This document shows, piece by piece, positions 1 to 8,787 of a stretch of DNA of 43,273 nucleotides. The stretch is from an uncultured Pseudomonadota bacterium (lineage in GTDB: Bacteria > Pseudomonadota > Alphaproteobacteria > RF32 > CAG-239). A model generated the notes under the pieces. It had not been told where the DNA came from. It made no database searches and worked only from the letters and a program-made list of their open reading frames with translations. Each line of letters begins with the position of its first letter. Positions within the stretch are counted from its first letter, which is position 1. The translations under genes and the position numbers were made by a program. The stretch covers positions 1-43,273 of the forward strand of contig CABUUO010000012.1 in the NCBI GenBank assembly GCA_902494875.1. The letters run 5' to 3'.

Positions 1-356
1 AATTTTGCGGTGTTGCATCCGCAGTTGTCAAAAAGCTTGTGGTTGTAAAGACATTGGGTGCCCAGAGGCTCCTGATTGTTGGCTTTGCAGTTTGACGTTG
101 AATATTTGTAGCCGGAACAGTCTGCGCCCTGATTGGCGTTGTATCCCATGTCGTTGCCGGTCGGGCCGACTTCGCTGTCTTTTATCTTCGGTAGCCATGT
201 CAGGCCGGCTAGCTGATAAGAAGAGTTTGAATTGATGTTTGAGCTAAGATTTAAATCTCCGGTTATTCCCGGCGTATTTAAATCCAATGAATAAGCCGGT
301 GTGTTCATACATATGAGCACGCCGGATATTAAAAATATCCTTGAAAATTTTATCAT
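1..356 (-). CDS. Secreted Cys-containing protein, N-terminal part (cut by window edge)
   Basis: An open frame starts at an ATG at 356-354 and runs off the left edge, giving 118 complete codons. The first ~22 residues form a typical signal peptide: a short basic start, a hydrophobic core (IFLISGVLICM) and a polar exit near TPAYS. The mature part is rich in Asn, Ser and Gly and has Cys pairs later on (for example CSGYKYSTSNC and NCGCN), suggesting an exported, disulfide-containing protein. I do not recognise a family. It resembles in style the Cys-rich protein at the right end of the window. It lies downstream of hdaA on the same strand, 137 bp away. Confidence 0.6.
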   Translation of the reverse strand, partial: MIKFSRIFLISGVLICMNTPAYSLDLNTPGITGDLNLSSNINSNSSYQLAGLTWLPKIKDSEVGPTGNDMGYNANQGADCSGYKYSTSNCKANNQEPLGTQCLYNHKLFDNCGCNTAK

Positions 357-459
357 AATACACCTCACACACACATTATAGGCCAAAGCCCATGGACTAA
401 TTTTAAATCCATTTGTTTTAAAAAGCAATGTTATTTTGTGACGGAATATCAAAGTTAAT

Positions 460-487
460 ATAACTGTAACATTATTGTAACAGTTAT
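460..487 (-). terminator. Weak AT-rich hairpin after hdaA
   Basis: An 8-bp inverted repeat (460-467 with 480-487) lies just beyond the hdaA stop codon. The loop side contains a direct TGTAAC repeat. The stem is AT-rich and the U-tract is poor, so it is only a possible end for the long minus-strand gene train. It could equally be a protein-binding site. Confidence 0.25.
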
Positions 488-493
488 CCGGCG

Positions 494-1219
494 TTATAAA
501 TTGAAGAGTTCCCCCTGAGGGTTGTTGTCCAGAAGCGACATGGCTTCTTTTACCAGAGGAACGGTGACGGCGCGTTTGCGGGCCAGGGACAAATTATCAA
601 TTTCAGCCACGATTTTGCGGGCGTAGGCGAAAGAGCGCTGCATATTATTCAGCAGGTAGTTTATCACTTCGGGTGAAACCATAATCTGCCGATCCATAAA
701 AAGTTTAACCAGAAGGCTGGACAAAAGTTCGTCATCGGGCGCCTTGATTTCTACCGAGGGAATGATGTTAAGGCGGGATTGCAGGTCTTTAAGCTTGAAG
801 CACATTCTGGCGGGAGCTTCTTCGGCCGTAAACAGTATGTTTCCACCTTCGTTGCGGTAGAGGTTATAAAGATGAAACATCGCTTCTTCGTTAATATCTG
901 GCGACAGTTCTTCAACAATCAGGCACGGATTTTGCCTGAAGAGTTCATGCACACTTTCGAGCCGGAGCGCGGACGCTTTGACGCAGGGAAGCTTATAGGG
1001 ATAGTTGGTCAGCAGAGAAACCCGGTTGGAAAAAACATTCGCCAGATGCGTTTTGCCACAGCCTTCGCTGCCGTAGATGCAAGCGGCAAAAAAACTCCAG
1101 TCCGGCCAACTGTCAATAAGTTTTACCGCTTCCAGATTGCAGTTGGCAATCAGGAAGTCTTCTTTGCCCAAGGCCGGGCGGTGCGGAAGTTCCAGCGGTA
1201 GTTGTTGAGCGGTCTGCAT
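494..1219 (-). CDS. hdaA: HdaA, DnaA-related regulatory ATPase
   Basis: A 241-residue DnaA-like AAA+ protein. The N-terminal QQLPLELP stretch matches the sliding-clamp-binding motif by which Hda proteins dock on DnaN. A Walker A motif (GSEGCGKTHLA) lies near residues 50-60, and a Walker B-like acidic segment (LIVEEL) near 100. There is no DnaA DNA-binding domain, which separates it from DnaA itself (about 450-500 residues). Family knowledge: Hda/HdaA with the loaded clamp stimulates ATP hydrolysis by DnaA and so prevents re-initiation of replication. It is the last gene of a co-directional train, 18 bp after cckA, which places an initiation brake beside the CckA phosphorelay kinase. Confidence 0.88.
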   Translation of the reverse strand: MQTAQQLPLELPHRPALGKEDFLIANCNLEAVKLIDSWPDWSFFAACIYGSEGCGKTHLANVFSNRVSLLTNYPYKLPCVKASALRLESVHELFRQNPCLIVEELSPDINEEAMFHLYNLYRNEGGNILFTAEEAPARMCFKLKDLQSRLNIIPSVEIKAPDDELLSSLLVKLFMDRQIMVSPEVINYLLNNMQRSFAYARKIVAEIDNLSLARKRAVTVPLVKEAMSLLDNNPQGELFNL

Positions 1220-1237
1220 TGTTTTCCAATGTTGTTG

Positions 1238-3898
1238 TTAACTGTCTTTATTTAATACATCAAAAACCTTAGCCGTCAAGTCTCCCAAACTGAAAGGCTT
1301 GGCCATAAATTCAAAATTTTCGGCATCGGAAAGTTCACGGCGGGCGATTTCTTCCGAATATCCAGAGGCCAAGATAACTTTGATGCCGGGGATTTTTTCT
1401 TTGACTATGGCGGCCAGTTCGGCGCCGGTTTTGCCGGGCATGACCATATCGGTAATCAACAAATCGAAATTGGTATTCTTTTCGAGATATTCAAGTGCGT
1501 TTTCCGCGGAGTTGCAGCCGACGACGTCATAGCCTTTTTTCTTTAACGCGCGAACGGCAAAGGTACGGACGGAATCTTCATCTTCCACGAACAAAATGTG
1601 CGTATCAAAAGTTTCTTTGCCGGAAGTTTCCTTGCGGTCAATGGCCGTTGAGAGGTTGAGACCGAAAATCAGCTTTTCGTTAATGGCTATCGGAGACTTG
1701 ACCTTTTCCTGAACCGTTAATACCGGGGTGCCGTCTTTGGCGGTGACGATTTCCTGCGTCTGGTGCTGTTGGTCGTCCGCTTCGATATTGGTTTCGAAAC
1801 GCGGCAGATGAATGGAGAAGGTGGTTCCTTCACCGACGACGGAGTCAACTTTGATAAAGCCCTCGGTTTGGCGGACAATGCCGTATACCATAGACAGGCC
1901 AAGGCCGGTTCCGGAGCCGACGACGTTCTGTTTGGTGGAGAAGAACGGTTCAAAAATGCGGTTAAGGTTTTCTTTGGGAATGCCGCAGCCGGAATCTTTG
2001 ACGTCAATAACGACAAATTCTCCGGGCTTGACGATGTCGGAGCCAAACTGGTAAGGTTCGGTCAGCGGTTCGACTCTGGTGCTGATATATAAGGTGCCGC
2101 TGCCTTTCATTGCGTCTTTGGCGTTGACGGCCAGATTGATGATGACCTGCGAAAACTGCACGGGGTCAACGCGGATATAGCCCAGATCGGTTCCGTGGTG
2201 GAATTTCAGAACAATCTGCTCACCCAGAATACGTTTGAGCATATGGCTTAATTCAATGAAATTTTCGGTTACGTCAATCAGCTTGGGCTTGAGCGGCTGT
2301 TTGCGCGAGAACGCCAGAAGTTGTCGAACCAGTCCCGCCGCACGGTTGGCGTTTTGTTTAATTTGGATCAGGTCGGCAAAGGACGGGTCGCCGACGCCGT
2401 GCCGCTGCAAAAGCAGGTCACAGAAACCGATCATGGCGGTCAGAAGGTTATTGAAGTCATGTGCGACGCCGCCGGCCAGTTGACCGACCGCCTGCATCTT
2501 CTGAGCCTGAGCAAACTGGATTTCCAGCGATTTTTGCTTGGTGGCATCAATCATATACAAGACCAAGCCGTCAGAATTTTCAATATCGTCGGAATAGAAC
2601 TTCTTCATCGGAGAAATATAGGTCAGCGCTATTTTTTCTTCGTCTTCCCGTTTGATGTGGACGTCTATGCGGGACGTTGCGCTGCGGGATGTGCCGATTT
2701 TGGCAAATTCTTTGCGGACGGCGCCGGCGTCTTCAGTAGTGACATAATCGAAAATGCTGTGGTTCAGGAGCAGTGACTTGTCGAGGTTATTATTTAAGAA
2801 TTCGCAGGCCTGCGGGTTACAATCTTTGATTTCTCCGTCAATGCCGATGAAGATAATGCCGACGGGCGCAAAGTTGAACAGCCAGCTGATCTTGTCATAG
2901 GCGTGGCTGAGATTGTTTTTGAGCTCGTGACTGGTCGGGATGTTGGTAACGACAACGCCGCGGGCTTTGGCCATGCCTCGGTCTTTGTACCTTTCCTGAA
3001 AGAGCAGAGTCTCGGCAGCGTTGGCTTCCGGCGTTTTGAAATATACGGGGCCGTGCCAGCGGGAATGGTGTTCAGGGATGGAAGAATCGACCGCCAGATA
3101 ATCGTTCAGGCATTTTCCGGCCAGTTCTTCGCGGCTGGTTCCCAGAAACTTGGCTAAGGCGTGGTTGGCATATTCTATTTTGTGGTCGCGGTCTATGGTA
3201 TAAACCCCGATCGGGAGATAGTCCAGAAAGTCATGCAGATTGCGGTGCTCTTCCTGAAAAATGCTTTCCATGTTTTTGACGGCGGTAATGTTTTTCAGAT
3301 TCCAAAACAGGAAAGTGTCTTTTTTGATGGCCTTGATGGAAAACGGGCCGTTGAAAATATCCGACTTTTTGAGAAAAATCGGACGGACGCTGACTTCAAA
3401 CCATTCTTCGTCGCTGAAGACACGGTTTTCCTGACGGTGGAGGGATAAAGAAAGCGTCACCTTTTCCGGACAGAGGTTGTTGCAGGCGGTTTGCAGCGTC
3501 TGGAGAGCATTTTTGTTGAGAGCATTGTTGTTAAGATTTTGTTCAATAAAGCATAAAACGGTTTGTTTTTGGAACATTTCTTCTGCCGGGGCGTTTTGTA
3601 TTACGGCTTCTCCGCGGGCGTTTTCAATGCGTTTGATTTTGAAGTCGTTTTTAATGATTTCATTGGCAAAGCCGCCGTAACTCATGGCGTGTTCGGCTGC
3701 GGACAGGGTTTTGATGGTCAGAGTCAGGCAGGCGGTCGTCAGTACCAAAGTAGCAAAAACGAGCTGTAGAAAATATTGCGGATACAAAAACAGCAGAATG
3801 ATGACAACCGTCAGCCCCACCAGCGAATAAGCCAGTTTAATCAACCGGTTTTTCAAAAGTTTGTCCGGACGATTATTGATTTTTGAGCTGCATAACAT
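1238..3898 (-). CDS. cckA: CckA hybrid histidine kinase
   Basis: An 886-residue membrane hybrid kinase. Two hydrophobic segments lie within residues ~20-65. Two PAS-like domains follow (~220-320 and ~335-450), then a HisKA H-box with the phosphorylatable His in AHDFNNLL (about H480). The HATPase domain spans ~578-700, with DSGCGIP and GTGLGLSMVYGI motifs. A receiver domain ends the protein (~768-884), with acidic residues in FVEDED, phospho-acceptor Asp in LLITDM (about D817) and Lys in MAKPF (about K867). This is the full CckA architecture. Family knowledge: CckA feeds phosphate through ChpT to CtrA and CpdR. I chose the ATG at 3898, which has GAGGT nine bases upstream, over an in-frame TTG six bases earlier. 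It overlaps the flhB end by 26 bases; flhB-cckA linkage is typical of alphaproteobacteria. Confidence 0.9.
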   Translation of the reverse strand: MLCSSKINNRPDKLLKNRLIKLAYSLVGLTVVIILLFLYPQYFLQLVFATLVLTTACLTLTIKTLSAAEHAMSYGGFANEIIKNDFKIKRIENARGEAVIQNAPAEEMFQKQTVLCFIEQNLNNNALNKNALQTLQTACNNLCPEKVTLSLSLHRQENRVFSDEEWFEVSVRPIFLKKSDIFNGPFSIKAIKKDTFLFWNLKNITAVKNMESIFQEEHRNLHDFLDYLPIGVYTIDRDHKIEYANHALAKFLGTSREELAGKCLNDYLAVDSSIPEHHSRWHGPVYFKTPEANAAETLLFQERYKDRGMAKARGVVVTNIPTSHELKNNLSHAYDKISWLFNFAPVGIIFIGIDGEIKDCNPQACEFLNNNLDKSLLLNHSIFDYVTTEDAGAVRKEFAKIGTSRSATSRIDVHIKREDEEKIALTYISPMKKFYSDDIENSDGLVLYMIDATKQKSLEIQFAQAQKMQAVGQLAGGVAHDFNNLLTAMIGFCDLLLQRHGVGDPSFADLIQIKQNANRAAGLVRQLLAFSRKQPLKPKLIDVTENFIELSHMLKRILGEQIVLKFHHGTDLGYIRVDPVQFSQVIINLAVNAKDAMKGSGTLYISTRVEPLTEPYQFGSDIVKPGEFVVIDVKDSGCGIPKENLNRIFEPFFSTKQNVVGSGTGLGLSMVYGIVRQTEGFIKVDSVVGEGTTFSIHLPRFETNIEADDQQHQTQEIVTAKDGTPVLTVQEKVKSPIAINEKLIFGLNLSTAIDRKETSGKETFDTHILFVEDEDSVRTFAVRALKKKGYDVVGCNSAENALEYLEKNTNFDLLITDMVMPGKTGAELAAIVKEKIPGIKVILASGYSEEIARRELSDAENFEFMAKPFSLGDLTAKVFDVLNKDS

Positions 3899-4943
3899 AT
3901 CCAATTACCTCGGCTACGGCTTTAAAGTGTTCAGGCGGAATGGCCTGATCTATTTCGACGCTGGCGAACAACGCACGGGCCAGCGGCGGATTTTCGACCA
4001 CCGGTATATCGTGTTCTTCTGCCAGTTCTCTGATTTTCAGCGCAATAAAATCAATACCTTTGGCAACAACGACCGGCGTGTCCATTTCTTCCATCTTATA
4101 TTCCAGAGCAACGGCGTAATGCGTCGGGTTGACAATAACGACGTCGGCTTTGGGGACATTTTCCATCATGCGGTGGCGGGCCCGTTCCATACGAACCTGA
4201 CGAATCCGGGATTTGACCATCGGGTCGCCTTCCATTTGCTTGTATTCGTCCTTGACTTCCTGTTTGGTCATACGCAGTTTTTTCAGGTGCGTATAGCGCT
4301 GGTAGACATAGTCGGCCACAGCAATGACCAGAACGGCAATAACCACCGTGAATATTAACAATATCACGATTTTATGAATAAATCTTAAAACAGCCATGGT
4401 GTCCATGGTCGGCAGCAGTTCTACCTTGCCCAGATAGGGCTTGACGACCAGAACGGCAATGAAACCGATGACGGAGATTTTGATGATGCCCTTAAAGCTT
4501 TCGACGATTTTTTTCATATTGATGAAGTTGGGCAGTGCCGCAAAAATGTTGAGTTTGTTCCAATTGGGCTCCAGTTTTTTGGGAGCGTAGATAAAACCGG
4601 TTTGGGCAATGCTGGCCGTAACGCCGAAAACGATGAATATAACGAACGGAATAGCCATAATCTTAAGCATTGCCAAACCAGTATTAACAAGCAACAACCG
4701 GATGTGTTTGTAATCGGTCGGAATATTTTGCGGGTCTTCAATAAATTTTACCGAAAAAGCATAAAACCATTTCATCATCAGCGGAAAAACCAGCCATACG
4801 ACAAAGAGCATGGCTATAAACATCAGAAAGCTTTTGGCGTCTTGTGAGACGGCAGTATCGCCTTCTTCTTTGGCCTTTTCGATTTTTCGTTCCGAAGGTT
4901 CTTCGGTTTTGGAGGCCTCGTCTTCTTCTTCAGGTGCTACCAT
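3873..4943 (-). CDS. flhB: FlhB, flagellar export switch protein
   Basis: A 356-residue inner-membrane component of the flagellar type III export gate. The N-terminus is charged (EEPSERKIEKAKEEG), then four hydrophobic segments lie between residues ~38 and 212. The cytoplasmic C-terminal domain carries the autocleavage motif NPTH at residues 272-275. Cleavage there switches export from rod/hook to filament substrates in the family. Length and motif order are normal. It starts 7 bases after fliR, and its end overlaps cckA. Confidence 0.95.
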   Translation of the reverse strand: MVAPEEEDEASKTEEPSERKIEKAKEEGDTAVSQDAKSFLMFIAMLFVVWLVFPLMMKWFYAFSVKFIEDPQNIPTDYKHIRLLLVNTGLAMLKIMAIPFVIFIVFGVTASIAQTGFIYAPKKLEPNWNKLNIFAALPNFINMKKIVESFKGIIKISVIGFIAVLVVKPYLGKVELLPTMDTMAVLRFIHKIVILLIFTVVIAVLVIAVADYVYQRYTHLKKLRMTKQEVKDEYKQMEGDPMVKSRIRQVRMERARHRMMENVPKADVVIVNPTHYAVALEYKMEEMDTPVVVAKGIDFIALKIRELAEEHDIPVVENPPLARALFASVEIDQAIPPEHFKAVAEVIGYVMQLKNQ

Positions 4944-4950
4944 GGGCCTC

Positions 4951-5706
4951 CTAGTTTATAAATTGCCGTATGCCGTCTTCAAAATATTTGGTGAACCAAA
5001 TGATTATGATCGGGACAGTGATGAAAAGAAGTCCCAACCCCAAGTAAATTTGCAAAGGCAGGGACAGGAAAAAAATGTTCAGCTGCGGCATTAGTCGTGA
5101 AACCAATCCCATGCCGACATAGAAGATAATAGTAAAGGCAATAAACGGCGAACCGATCTTAAAGCCCATTATGAAGCTTTGGTTGAGTGTCGAGCTTAAG
5201 GCATTGGAAAAATCGCCGACAGGGAGGACGTTTCCGACCGGAAACAGGCGGTAGCTGTCAATAACGGCACTCAGCATCAGGTGATGAAGGTCGGTAATGA
5301 AGATGACTGTCAGAGCAGTTATGCTCAGAAAGGAGTCTATGACGACAGACTGGTTTTGGGAAGCCGGGTCAAAAATCTGGGCATTGGCAAAACCGATGGC
5401 CTGCCCGCCGATGTTGCCGGCCAGATTGAGTGCTGAGAAAAGAATCTGCATAAAGACGCCAAGAAAAACACCAAATGTTATTTCGCTTATAACGATGCGT
5501 ATGGTTTCGGCAAAAGAATCGGGACGAGGCGGAAGGTTGGGCGCCAGCGGCAACAGCAAGATAAAACAAAGTGCCAAGGCAAAGCACAAGCGGACATTGG
5601 TGTTGACGTAGGCCGTACGGAAGCCCGGCATCAACATAACGGCTGCGCCGATCCTTAAAAATATCAGCATAAATTTGTATAGTTCAAGGTCAAGAAGCTG
5701 AGACAT
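4951..5706 (-). CDS. fliR: FliR, flagellar export gate protein
   Basis: A 251-residue, highly hydrophobic protein with about six membrane segments. It matches FliR in length, position and the NxGGQAIGFAxAxxFDP-like segment around residues 98-114. FliR forms the export channel core with FliP and FliQ. It lies between fliQ (5-bp gap) and flhB (7-bp gap), so the three are clearly one transcript. fliP is not in this window, so it must be encoded elsewhere. Confidence 0.94.
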   Translation of the reverse strand: MSQLLDLELYKFMLIFLRIGAAVMLMPGFRTAYVNTNVRLCFALALCFILLLPLAPNLPPRPDSFAETIRIVISEITFGVFLGVFMQILFSALNLAGNIGGQAIGFANAQIFDPASQNQSVVIDSFLSITALTVIFITDLHHLMLSAVIDSYRLFPVGNVLPVGDFSNALSSTLNQSFIMGFKIGSPFIAFTIIFYVGMGLVSRLMPQLNIFFLSLPLQIYLGLGLLFITVPIIIIWFTKYFEDGIRQFIN

Positions 5707-5711
5707 GGCTG

Positions 5712-5978
5712 TTATCCGCCGTTGGTTATTTTGTCAAACAAGCCTTCGCTGAGGGTACGCATTTGATTGAGCATAAACGGGAACAGCAGGATGATGGTGG
5801 CAAAAACGGCAATGATTTTGGGCACAAAGGCCAGCGTCATTTCCTGAATCTGAGTCAAAGCCTGAAAAATGCCCACAATCAAACCAATAAGCAGGGCTAC
5901 AAGCAGAATCGGCGAAACAACCTTGATTAGGGTGAAAATTGCTTCGCGGGAAATGTCTAAAACTTCAATTTCGTTCAT
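5712..5978 (-). CDS. fliQ: FliQ, flagellar export gate protein
   Basis: An 88-residue protein with two membrane helices (~18-40 and ~50-72) separated by the family turn QALTQIQEMTLAFVPK. It is full length for FliQ, a multi-copy subunit of the FliPQR export channel. It begins 9 bases after the stop of the GH114-like gene and is followed directly by fliR. Confidence 0.94.
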   Translation of the reverse strand: MNEIEVLDISREAIFTLIKVVSPILLVALLIGLIVGIFQALTQIQEMTLAFVPKIIAVFATIILLFPFMLNQMRTLSEGLFDKITNGG

Positions 5979-5987
5979 ATTGCGGCC

Positions 5988-7085
5988 TTATTCCAGAGGA
6001 GTCTGCTGCTCAAAGTAACGGTAGTTTTCCAAACCGGTCAGAAATGCGCCGTCAAAGTCAAGGTCAACAATCCCCTTAAAATATTTAGAGATTATATTTT
6101 TCCACTCCGGCGACCAATATTCCACCAAAATTCCGTCTTTATCTACAAAAGAAAGCCTTTTCAGCCACTCTGGGGAGCCGATGCGCCATTCCGGCTGCCA
6201 ATAATATTGTCCGTCATCGGTTTCCGATATGTTGAAAGCAGCAATAATCCGGCGTCTGGTGCCGTTTTTCTTGAACTTGAGGCTGTTGACTTCTTCTTTG
6301 GTGAACGGGACGCCGTTTACAAAGGCCGGGAGGACGACAATATCATAGTTGGCGTTGCGAATGTCCTCTATCAGAGCAAATTTGTCAGGATATTCTGATG
6401 TGTCCAGCAAAAAAATGATGTTCTGCGCCTGATCCAGAGAAAAGACGTTTTTGGCGTTTTCGTTGATAATTATCTGGTTGCGGATGTTTTTGAATGCATA
6501 TTGCGGCGAGGTAAAAGCATAAAGCAGGGCGCTTCTGCCGACCGAATCCTGGATAGCTTCATCAAAAGCGTCTTCATTCGGGCATTTGTCAATCGAAATC
6601 AATTTCAGACTGTTTGGCGGCGTAAAGTCCTGCCGACTGCAAAAGTAGTTGTTCAGCGCGACGGCATCTATCTGTTTCATATAGGCGCGGGCACCGGTTC
6701 CTATGGTCTGAAACTCCGGCGAAAGGTCTTTTATTCTGGCAAGAAAAGTCGGATCTTTGGCATCATAACCCAGCCGGCGGGCCTCATTGTATCCCTGCAG
6801 GTGGTATTCCCATAATCCTTTTTTGAACAGTTCCCGTCCTTCATGAACGATAATTTCAAAATCAGGGTTGCGTCCTTTGGCATAGTCGCTGAGCATAGTA
6901 ACATTATCACGCATTTCCTGGCGATAATTGGGAATATTTACGGGCGGCGTATCTATTTTCAGAATTTCCTCTTCCCGGGTATATGGGTTGGCAGAAGTAA
7001 ATCCGCTCAAGCCGGCCCAAGCCTGAGAGCAGAGGAAAAAAACGCCCGGAATGAGCAAAAATATCAGCTTTCTAAGTGATGACAT
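5988..7085 (-). CDS. Secreted GH114/TM1410-like protein
   Basis: I chose the ATG at 7085 because it opens directly into a signal peptide (SSLRKLIFLLIPGVFFLCS, cleavage after SQAWA) and gives 365 residues. A longer frame starts at 7124 but puts a polar stretch before the signal. The C-terminal half (AAFNISETDDGQYYWQPEW, then VEYWSPEWKNII) resembles the TIM-barrel TM1410/endo-alpha-1,4-polygalactosaminidase group (GH114, COG2342). That family usually has an Asp in a DGVYLD-type strand; here it reads DGAFLTG, so catalytic activity is doubtful. It overlaps the pgm end by 14 bases and precedes fliQ by 9. Its presence in a flagellar/cell-cycle transcript is unexplained. A role on envelope or surface glycan is inference. 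Confidence 0.6.
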   Translation of the reverse strand: MSSLRKLIFLLIPGVFFLCSQAWAGLSGFTSANPYTREEEILKIDTPPVNIPNYRQEMRDNVTMLSDYAKGRNPDFEIIVHEGRELFKKGLWEYHLQGYNEARRLGYDAKDPTFLARIKDLSPEFQTIGTGARAYMKQIDAVALNNYFCSRQDFTPPNSLKLISIDKCPNEDAFDEAIQDSVGRSALLYAFTSPQYAFKNIRNQIIINENAKNVFSLDQAQNIIFLLDTSEYPDKFALIEDIRNANYDIVVLPAFVNGVPFTKEEVNSLKFKKNGTRRRIIAAFNISETDDGQYYWQPEWRIGSPEWLKRLSFVDKDGILVEYWSPEWKNIISKYFKGIVDLDFDGAFLTGLENYRYFEQQTPLE

Positions 7086-8691
7086 CGGCGTGCTGTTTTC
7101 CTGTTCTGGCCGTGATTTCGGCAACTTCCATGGCTATCTCGAGCAAATCTTCCAGCATTTCGTGCGGGTCTTCTTTGAAATCCGTTTGATTGTAGTTTTC
7201 AAGGTAGACGCGCAAGGTTGCGCCGCTGCTACCGGTGCCCGAAAGCCGGTAGACAATGCGGGAACCGTTTTCAAAGTTGATGATCAGACCGTTTTTGGTA
7301 CTGCTGTGGTCGACCGGGTCATTGTACACGAACGGCTGAGCCTGAGTGATTTTATATTCGCCGTAGTGGTTGCCAACCAGAGAAGGAAGCTTGTTTTCCA
7401 AATCTGCCATTAAAGAGTCGGCCGCTTTGGTGTCAAGACCGTCAAAATCATAGCGCAGGTAGTAGCTGCGGCCGTATTTTTTCCAGTGGTCAAGGGCAAT
7501 TTCTTCAACTGACATTCCGGTTTTGGCAATAATACTGAGCCAGAACAAAACCGCCCAGATGCCGTCTTTTTCGCGGATATGGCTGGAGCCGGTTCCAAAG
7601 CTTTCTTCTCCGCAGATGGTAATGCGATTGGAATCCATCAGGTTGACAAAGTATTTCCAGCCGGTCGGAACTTCGTAATAACCGATGTCGTGCGCCTTAG
7701 CCACGCGGCTGACCGCCGTTGAGGTTGCGGCTGATTTGGCCACGCCGAAAATACCGTTTTTGTAGGCAGGGATAATCGGATAATAATCTGTCAGGATTGC
7801 CAAGCTGTCGCTCGGAGACACGAAGAACTTTTTGCCCAGAATCATATTGCGGTCACCATCGCCATCGTTAGCGGCGCCAAAGTCCGGCGCATTGTCCGCA
7901 TTCATAATGGTGAGCAGTTCCTTGGCATAGAGCAGATTTGGATCAGGGTGCAGGCCGCCGAAGTCCGGCAACGGTTTGGCATTGATGACGGAACCTTTGG
8001 CCGCGCCGAGAATATCTTCAAAAATGCGGACGGCATAGGGGCCGGTTACGGCGTTCATGGCATCAAACTTCATGGTAAAGCCGCTTTGGAAAAGTTTTTT
8101 TAAGGCGGCAAAGTCAAAAATGTTTTCCATCATTTCGACATAATCGTTCAGGGGGTCGATGATTTCGATTTCCATATCGCCGAGTTTCTGACGGCCGATT
8201 TTATCCAGTTTGATGTCGTCGGTTTCAAAAATTTTATATTCGGAGATTTTCTGCGTTTCCTGATAAATGCGGTCGCTGACGGCAGAAGGAATTTGGCCGC
8301 CGGTTTCGTTGGCATATTTAATTCCGAAGTCTCCGTTTATGCCGCCCGGGTTGTGTGATGCGGACAGCACAAAGCCGCCGTCAAGTTTGTTTTTGAGAAT
8401 AATTCTGGAACCGGCCGGGGTGGAAACGTAGCCGTTCTGTCCGACGATCAGTTTGGAAACGCCGTTGGCCGCAGCCATTTTGATGATTTTCTGAATGGCT
8501 ATGTCATTGTAAAATCTTCCGTCTCCGCCCAACAGAAAGGTTTTGCCGTTCAGGCTGCCGATGGTGTTGAAAACGCTCTGCATAAAGTTTTCGACGTAAT
8601 TGGGCTGCATAACAACCTTTGATTTGCGGCGCAGGCCAGCCGTTCCCATTTTCTGGTCATTATAAGGCGTGGTTTTAACGGTTTTTATCAT
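7072..8691 (-). CDS. pgm: Phosphoglucomutase (alpha-D-glucose specific)
   Basis: A 539-residue alpha-D-phosphohexomutase that interconverts glucose-1-phosphate and glucose-6-phosphate and so feeds UDP-glucose and glycan synthesis. All family signatures are present. The active-site serine loop is SASHNPGG (about S112), the metal-binding loop DGDGDR at 276-281, and the sugar-binding loop GEESFGTGSS at 361-370. Length fits the eukaryote-like bacterial Pgm type (about 540 residues) rather than the shorter ManB/GlmM enzymes. A GGAG ribosome site lies 7 bases before the ATG. It lies 96 bp after mipZ, with a hairpin in the gap. Confidence 0.93.
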   Translation of the reverse strand: MIKTVKTTPYNDQKMGTAGLRRKSKVVMQPNYVENFMQSVFNTIGSLNGKTFLLGGDGRFYNDIAIQKIIKMAAANGVSKLIVGQNGYVSTPAGSRIILKNKLDGGFVLSASHNPGGINGDFGIKYANETGGQIPSAVSDRIYQETQKISEYKIFETDDIKLDKIGRQKLGDMEIEIIDPLNDYVEMMENIFDFAALKKLFQSGFTMKFDAMNAVTGPYAVRIFEDILGAAKGSVINAKPLPDFGGLHPDPNLLYAKELLTIMNADNAPDFGAANDGDGDRNMILGKKFFVSPSDSLAILTDYYPIIPAYKNGIFGVAKSAATSTAVSRVAKAHDIGYYEVPTGWKYFVNLMDSNRITICGEESFGTGSSHIREKDGIWAVLFWLSIIAKTGMSVEEIALDHWKKYGRSYYLRYDFDGLDTKAADSLMADLENKLPSLVGNHYGEYKITQAQPFVYNDPVDHSSTKNGLIINFENGSRIVYRLSGTGSSGATLRVYLENYNQTDFKEDPHEMLEDLLEIAMEVAEITARTGKQHADVIT

Positions 8692-8736
8692 TATATTCTC
8701 CGAGTTATAATTGTATTTTTATAAAAACAAACATAA

Positions 8737-8760
8737 CACTTTTGTTGCTAAACACAAGTG
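8737..8760 (-). terminator. Hairpin between mipZ and pgm
   Basis: A 10-bp stem with one mismatch (8737-8746 with 8751-8760) and a 4-base loop. On the minus strand it is followed by T-rich sequence. It could be a partial terminator or attenuator that uncouples pgm and the flagellar genes from dac-mipZ. Confidence 0.4.
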
Positions 8761-8787
8761 CTCATTTCGTTTTTCAGATGCAAAAAG

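Noticed and set aside
5..235. Plus-strand 76-residue open frame at the left edge
   Set aside because: It lies opposite a signal-peptide-bearing minus-strand gene and has a shadow-like Cys/Arg-rich composition.
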